A stretch of DNA of 64,000 bases from Lewinellaceae bacterium. Its GTDB lineage: Bacteria > Bacteroidota > Bacteroidia > Chitinophagales > Saprospiraceae. Where the stretch lies: the NCBI GenBank assembly GCA_016713985.1, contig JADJOD010000007.1, forward strand, positions 62,001 through 126,000, read 5' to 3'. Of the stretch, positions 60,774 through 64,000 are shown piece after piece (position 1 is the stretch's first letter; every line of letters starts with the position of its first letter). Made by a program: the position numbers and the translations under genes. Under the pieces are notes generated by a model. The model saw only the letters and a list, made by a program, of their open reading frames with translations. It was not told the origin of the DNA and did not search any database.

Positions 60774-62747
60774 TCACTCCCGCACCACCTTCTCCACCAC
60801 CCTGCCCTGGTTCGTTGCGACCGAAATAAAATAGGTTCCCCGTTTTTCCGGCAACAACAATTCGTCGCCTGCGGGTTTATCCCACACTAATTTTCCGGAC
60901 ACGTCCCACACCTGCACGCGGGACACACGTACACCTGCGGACACCCGCAGGAATACTTTCCCGTCCCGGCTCAGGGTGGGAAAAATCTTTACAAAACCCT
61001 CATTGTCAATATTTTTTGTTTTTACCGGCGAAACGAACACGGAATCCAGCACCCGCTCCGCCACCAGCACCGGCGCGCGGTCGGCAGCGTCGAACATCAC
61101 CCGGAACGAGTCGATCTCCGGGCTTGAATATTCGAACATCGGCGCCATCCACTTGGGGGGCAGGCTTTGATACCACACCTTCGCGCGCACGGTCAGCATG
61201 CCGGTATAGCCGTTGACGGGTATGCTGTAATGAACGGCATCGGAGCCGCCGTTCAGATCGAAATCGGGGTCGCCGAGTGCGGCGCCGACCACCTGCGTGG
61301 TGTCGTAAACCGGGTCGGACAAAGAAAAACCCTGCGGCACCAAGCGATTGTCTTTCAACGCATTGTGGCCGCGTTCCAACACATTGGTGAATTGACCGTT
61401 CACGTCGCCGGGTACCAGTTCGTAGATCTGTATCTGGCCGGGGTCGTTGATCGTGTGGTGGTGCGGTTCGAAGTTTGCGTCTTCGCCGGCCAGGCTGTAA
61501 TCGGGATTTATGGCGCCGGAGTGGAAAAGTAAGTTGCCGGCCTGGTCGTGCACTTCGAACTCGATCCAGGCACGCCGCGAGGGATAACCCGAGGGAAATT
61601 TATGCCCCGCTTTATTGCTCAGTTTTACGCTGAAATGCGCCGAGTCGCCGTGTAAAACGCCCGTTACCAGCGTCAGGTCCAGCGTTTTTTGCTGCAACAT
61701 CCGGAGTGTGGCCGCGATGGTGCTGTCGAAATGTTCCGGTTTGGCTGTGATGCCGAGTGCCTCGCGGTTTTCCTTCAGCAGTTTCAGCATCATGGTATTG
61801 GCGCCGGCCAGTTCGTGCAGGCCGAACGGATATTTCGGGGTCAGGAACTGGTAGTTGGTTGAAATAATGATCTCGTCCTGCAACTGCGGCACGTGGCAAC
61901 CCTGACAACTGATATTGTCGTGGGTGTCGTCGTAGCGGCTGTTGAGCCATTCGTGGTACGTGGCCTGTTCCACAAAAGTGCCGCCGGTGTACTGCCCGGC
62001 CAGGTCCACGGTTTCGGTAATAAGTGTATGGCAACCCGCGCAGAGTCCCGCATCCAGAATGTGTTCGCCGTACAGCGGGGTGATACCCACGAATTGGTGC
62101 ATGGGTGGTGCAAAAAACATCTCATAAGGTCCGTAAGCCACGCGGAGGAAATTGGTGTCGAAATGGAGCTGTCCTGAGTGCAGATCGCCGAGTTGTTTGG
62201 GCGACTGGGCGTGGCACATCTGGCAGTTCACGCCGTCGAGCCCCAGGGTATCGGCGTACAGGTCGGCGAGCAGGTAATACGGTTTGTGGTCGTGTAATTT
62301 TGCCTGGTAGTGTCCGGAAGGCGCGTGGCAGGACGTGCATTTGTCCTGCAGCCCGGTGCTGTGCGCGGGATTCACCAATATTTCGTGCGTCACTTTGGCG
62401 CGCCAGAACGGGTCGCGTGCGCTGTTGGCCATCATCGTGGAGCGCCAGTCGTCGTAAATATTTACGTCTTTCCCTTCAGAAGTAACCAGGGCGTGTTCGT
62501 TGGGATCGTAGCCGTGGCAGCCGCTGCAAAGTTTGGCTGTGGGAAAAAGGATGTTGGAATCGATGAGCAGAAAAGATTCCGGGTCCGTTGTGCCGAAAGT
62601 GGTGATGCCATGCGAGGGCAGTTGCTGGTAAAAAAATGCCAGTTCGGCAGCCGTGTGAAACCCGGTTTTTTGTTTTTCCAGCGGAAATACGGCGAAAGCG
62701 AGGATAACGGAAGGTACTGATAGCGACAGAATTGCGGTTCTTTTCAT
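60774..62747 (-). CDS. Pentaheme cytochrome c with T9SS sorting domain
   Basis: 657 residues. N-terminal hydrophobic signal (about 5-22). Five CXXCH haem-attachment sites at C74 (CSGCH), C137 (CTSCH), C175 (CQMCH), C236 (CAGCH) and C281 (CQGCH), with several distal-histidine candidates (HQFVGIT, HEWL). Residues about 360-560 form a beta-rich domain, and about 575-657 a T9SS type A sorting domain (VKIFPTLSRDGKVFLRV ... VVEKVVRE). The haems would be attached in the periplasm and the protein exported to the surface, so it could carry electrons across or outside the outer membrane. A consensus promoter lies at 62776-62806. Confidence 0.9.
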   Translation of the reverse strand: MKRTAILSLSVPSVILAFAVFPLEKQKTGFHTAAELAFFYQQLPSHGITTFGTTDPESFLLIDSNILFPTAKLCSGCHGYDPNEHALVTSEGKDVNIYDDWRSTMMANSARDPFWRAKVTHEILVNPAHSTGLQDKCTSCHAPSGHYQAKLHDHKPYYLLADLYADTLGLDGVNCQMCHAQSPKQLGDLHSGQLHFDTNFLRVAYGPYEMFFAPPMHQFVGITPLYGEHILDAGLCAGCHTLITETVDLAGQYTGGTFVEQATYHEWLNSRYDDTHDNISCQGCHVPQLQDEIIISTNYQFLTPKYPFGLHELAGANTMMLKLLKENREALGITAKPEHFDSTIAATLRMLQQKTLDLTLVTGVLHGDSAHFSVKLSNKAGHKFPSGYPSRRAWIEFEVHDQAGNLLFHSGAINPDYSLAGEDANFEPHHHTINDPGQIQIYELVPGDVNGQFTNVLERGHNALKDNRLVPQGFSLSDPVYDTTQVVGAALGDPDFDLNGGSDAVHYSIPVNGYTGMLTVRAKVWYQSLPPKWMAPMFEYSSPEIDSFRVMFDAADRAPVLVAERVLDSVFVSPVKTKNIDNEGFVKIFPTLSRDGKVFLRVSAGVRVSRVQVWDVSGKLVWDKPAGDELLLPEKRGTYFISVATNQGRVVEKVVRE

Positions 62748-62775
62748 GTGATGACGGCCGTTTTTTCGGCAGCGG

Positions 62776-62806
62776 CAAAATTAGCCCCCCTTTTTGGTCC
62801 TGCAAA
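62776..62806 (-). promoter_or_regulatory. Promoter of the pentaheme cytochrome gene
   Basis: On the minus strand, TTTG (62806-62803) is followed after 19 bp by TAATTTTG (62783-62776), an exact match to the Bacteroidota TTTG-N19-TAnnTTTG consensus. The start codon is 28 bp downstream of the -7 element. The best promoter match in the window. Confidence 0.65.
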
Positions 62807-62940
62807 TGGAAGAACGGGCTTTGTCCGGAGGCGGCAAAGCCTCTTGCCCGTCATGGCCCGCCGGAGATAAATCGCTTCCCTTTCTGACTACGATCACCAA
62901 AAATTCTGACGGCAATCCTGCTCCGGTCTGACAAGCGGCA

Positions 62941-62971
62941 TTGATACGCCGGAGAACCGCCGGTACTTTTG
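62941..62971 (+). promoter_or_regulatory. Candidate promoter of the 103-codon gene
   Basis: TTGA (62941-62944), a 19-bp spacer and TACTTTTG (62964-62971), 37 bp before ATG 63009. Confidence 0.5.
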
Positions 62972-63008
62972 GGCTTTCATACATCCTGAATCTAAAAACG
63001 GAGGCGAT

Positions 63009-63320
63009 ATGGTCCATGAGTTTGATTCCTACCGGATTTATTACCACTCGGCGCCGCAGTACAACTGGCAGGTGATGCTGGATTTGTATCAAGGAAACTC
63101 GGCGGTCGGCCGCGCTCTTTTTATAAAAAACGGGATTCCACTTCCCGCGAACGTGTTACGCGACGGAAAACCTTTGCTGCATCTCCCGATCAACGATTTC
63201 CACAACATCCTGCTCATCCTGGCGCTGGACAAACCCTTGTACATTTCCTTAGTACCTGGCAACGGGATCGGCACCATCAGCACAAGCACCGAAGCCATCG
63301 GTAACCTGGATACAACGTAA
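63009..63320 (+). CDS. Small uncharacterised protein
   Basis: 103 residues, no signal peptide or transmembrane helix. The composition is that of a soluble beta-rich protein (YYHSAPQYNWQVMLDLYQGNSAVGRALFIKNG, NDFHNILLILALDKPLYISLVPG). No family recognised. It has a consensus promoter and its stop is immediately followed by the repeat element at 63321. Confidence 0.65.
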   Translation: MVHEFDSYRIYYHSAPQYNWQVMLDLYQGNSAVGRALFIKNGIPLPANVLRDGKPLLHLPINDFHNILLILALDKPLYISLVPGNGIGTISTSTEAIGNLDTT

Positions 63321-63510
63321 TTAACTCAAGTTGTGACCTACTCATTTTGCCGGTGCAGCGCACCGTAAATATTTGTAGAAATGGCATTCAGCAGGGCAAG
63401 AGGTGCGTAGCACCGGAATATTCCCGGTGCTAAGCACCTTGTTTTCATGATTGAACCGCCTGCTACTAATATCTCGCGGCTCTGCCGCTGTAGGTCACAA
63501 CTTGGGTTAA
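63321..63510. repeat. 190-bp element with 21-bp terminal inverted repeats
   Basis: Outer arms at 63321-63341 and 63490-63510 are inverted with one mismatch (core CAAGTTGTGACCTAC). Inside are a second strong hairpin with arms around AGGTGCGTAGCACCGG and CCGGTGCTAAGCACCT (about 63400-63441) and a small GCCGGTGCAGCGCACCG stem. The element exactly fills the gap between the stop codons of two convergent genes. It has the form of a non-autonomous repeat (MITE- or REP-like) rather than a coding sequence. Confidence 0.75.
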
Positions 63511-64000
63511 TTATCCGGTTCCCTTTACCTTGTTCAGCAACCATTGCCGGTCGGCGACCAACGGCGTATCGAGTATTTTTTTGGCCAATTTCTGCCGTTT
63601 TTCCCGCTCGGAATGCGGGATGTTGAGCAATTTTCCGGTAAAACGCGCCAGGTTGCGGTACATTTCCCGGTGGTAGCCGATTTCGCCGTGCCTGCGCAGC
63701 CAGGTCAGGAGATTGTCTAACAGCGACTCCAGTGCATCGTGGGAATTTTCTTCGTAATAAATCCGCAGCAACATCCGCCGCGCCTCCAGGTTGTACATGG
63801 GGTCGGAAAAAGACAGGTCGCGCAGGATTTCCTGGGCATCGCCGTAGTCCGCTTTCTGGAACAGGAACACGGCCCGGTTGTACCGGTACACGCTGTCGCG
63901 TTCGTCGGGGGACAATTGTTCGCGGTAGACTTCCAGAAATTCTGCGGCGCGTTCCCAGAGTTTGCCGGCCGCCATCGTCAGCAATACGTTGTTATAGGTG
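63511..64000 (-). CDS. TPR-like repeat protein, partial at window edge
   Basis: At least 163 residues; the frame continues beyond the window end. Helical repeats (LWERAAEFLEVYREQLSPDERDSVYRYNRAVFLFQKADYGDAQEILRDL, LLRIYYEENSHDALESLLDNLLTWL) of the TPR type build a superhelical scaffold. No other domain visible in the part seen. The TTG at 63984 is not a convincing start. Confidence 0.7.
   Translation of the reverse strand, partial: TYNNVLLTMAAGKLWERAAEFLEVYREQLSPDERDSVYRYNRAVFLFQKADYGDAQEILRDLSFSDPMYNLEARRMLLRIYYEENSHDALESLLDNLLTWLRRHGEIGYHREMYRNLARFTGKLLNIPHSEREKRQKLAKKILDTPLVADRQWLLNKVKGTG

Overview
The window looks like a chromosomal segment of a free-living Bacteroidota bacterium, most likely Saprospiria or a relative. 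This is inferred from several signs. Many secreted proteins end in a type IX secretion (T9SS) C-terminal sorting domain. Short putative promoters match the Bacteroidota TAnnTTTG -7 element. ECF sigma/anti-sigma pairs are coupled to outer-membrane barrels. Lipoproteins are abundant, and menaquinone is apparently made by the futalosine route (mqnB). Base composition is about balanced by eye, with an AT-rich island at about 56.2-58.5 kb. No rRNA, tRNA, CRISPR array, complete insertion sequence or prophage was recognised.

Layout. 0-6.4 kb (minus strand): two small c-type cytochrome-like secreted proteins with CX4CH motifs, a histidine-rich repeat lipoprotein, an ECF sigma/anti-sigma/barrel locus that looks split by stop codons, and a LolE-type permease operon. 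6.6-18 kb (plus strand): tyrS, a frameshifted remnant, an LVIVD lipoprotein, a 382-bp repeat element with terminal inverted repeats, a second sigma locus with an intact anti-sigma::barrel fusion, a GH31 alpha-glucosidase overlapping a LytS-type kinase, and a third sigma/anti-sigma pair. 18-28.6 kb: an NYN-cold-shock protein, a choice-of-anchor L adhesin, a very large BNR/sortilin-like protein, then a small plastic zone with a PIN toxin-antitoxin pair, a DUF433 antitoxin and three decayed copies of a DNA-methyltransferase C-terminus. 28.6-34.8 kb: repeats, a quinone oxidoreductase with an N-terminal frameshift, and an acetyl-CoA synthetase, small membrane protein, MFS transporter and ArsR regulator cluster that probably takes up and activates short-chain acids.

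34.8-43.5 kb: an SGNH hydrolase followed by an internally deleted second copy, a DUF1080 glycoside hydrolase-like protein, a C39-peptidase ABC exporter with its HlyD adaptor (frame disrupted), a DUF1573 protein and a tiny secreted protein. 43.5-49.2 kb: PAP2 phosphatase, methyltransferase, futalosine hydrolase, saccharopine dehydrogenase, a possible leader-peptide/terminator element, a 20-codon small gene with promoter and terminator, a double TonB-C/TPR protein and an array of ten palindromes. 49.2-58.5 kb: a minus-strand cluster of secreted proteins, three of which share a cysteine-rich C-terminal module, plus a 1341-residue PKD/T9SS protein. 58.5-64 kb: a short HTH protein, a PhoB-type response regulator with an internally deleted kinase, a pentaheme cytochrome carrying a T9SS sorting domain, and a TPR protein running off the edge.

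A recurring theme is frame disruption: at least seven loci show indels, internal deletions or in-frame stops. Some could be assembly or sequencing errors, and raw reads would decide. The most distinctive biology is the family of three differently built ECF sigma/anti-sigma loci, the secreted multiheme cytochrome, the repeated methyltransferase tails around toxin-antitoxin genes, and the small-gene/leader elements in the 47 kb intergenic region. I did not find a complete, clearly novel multigene system.
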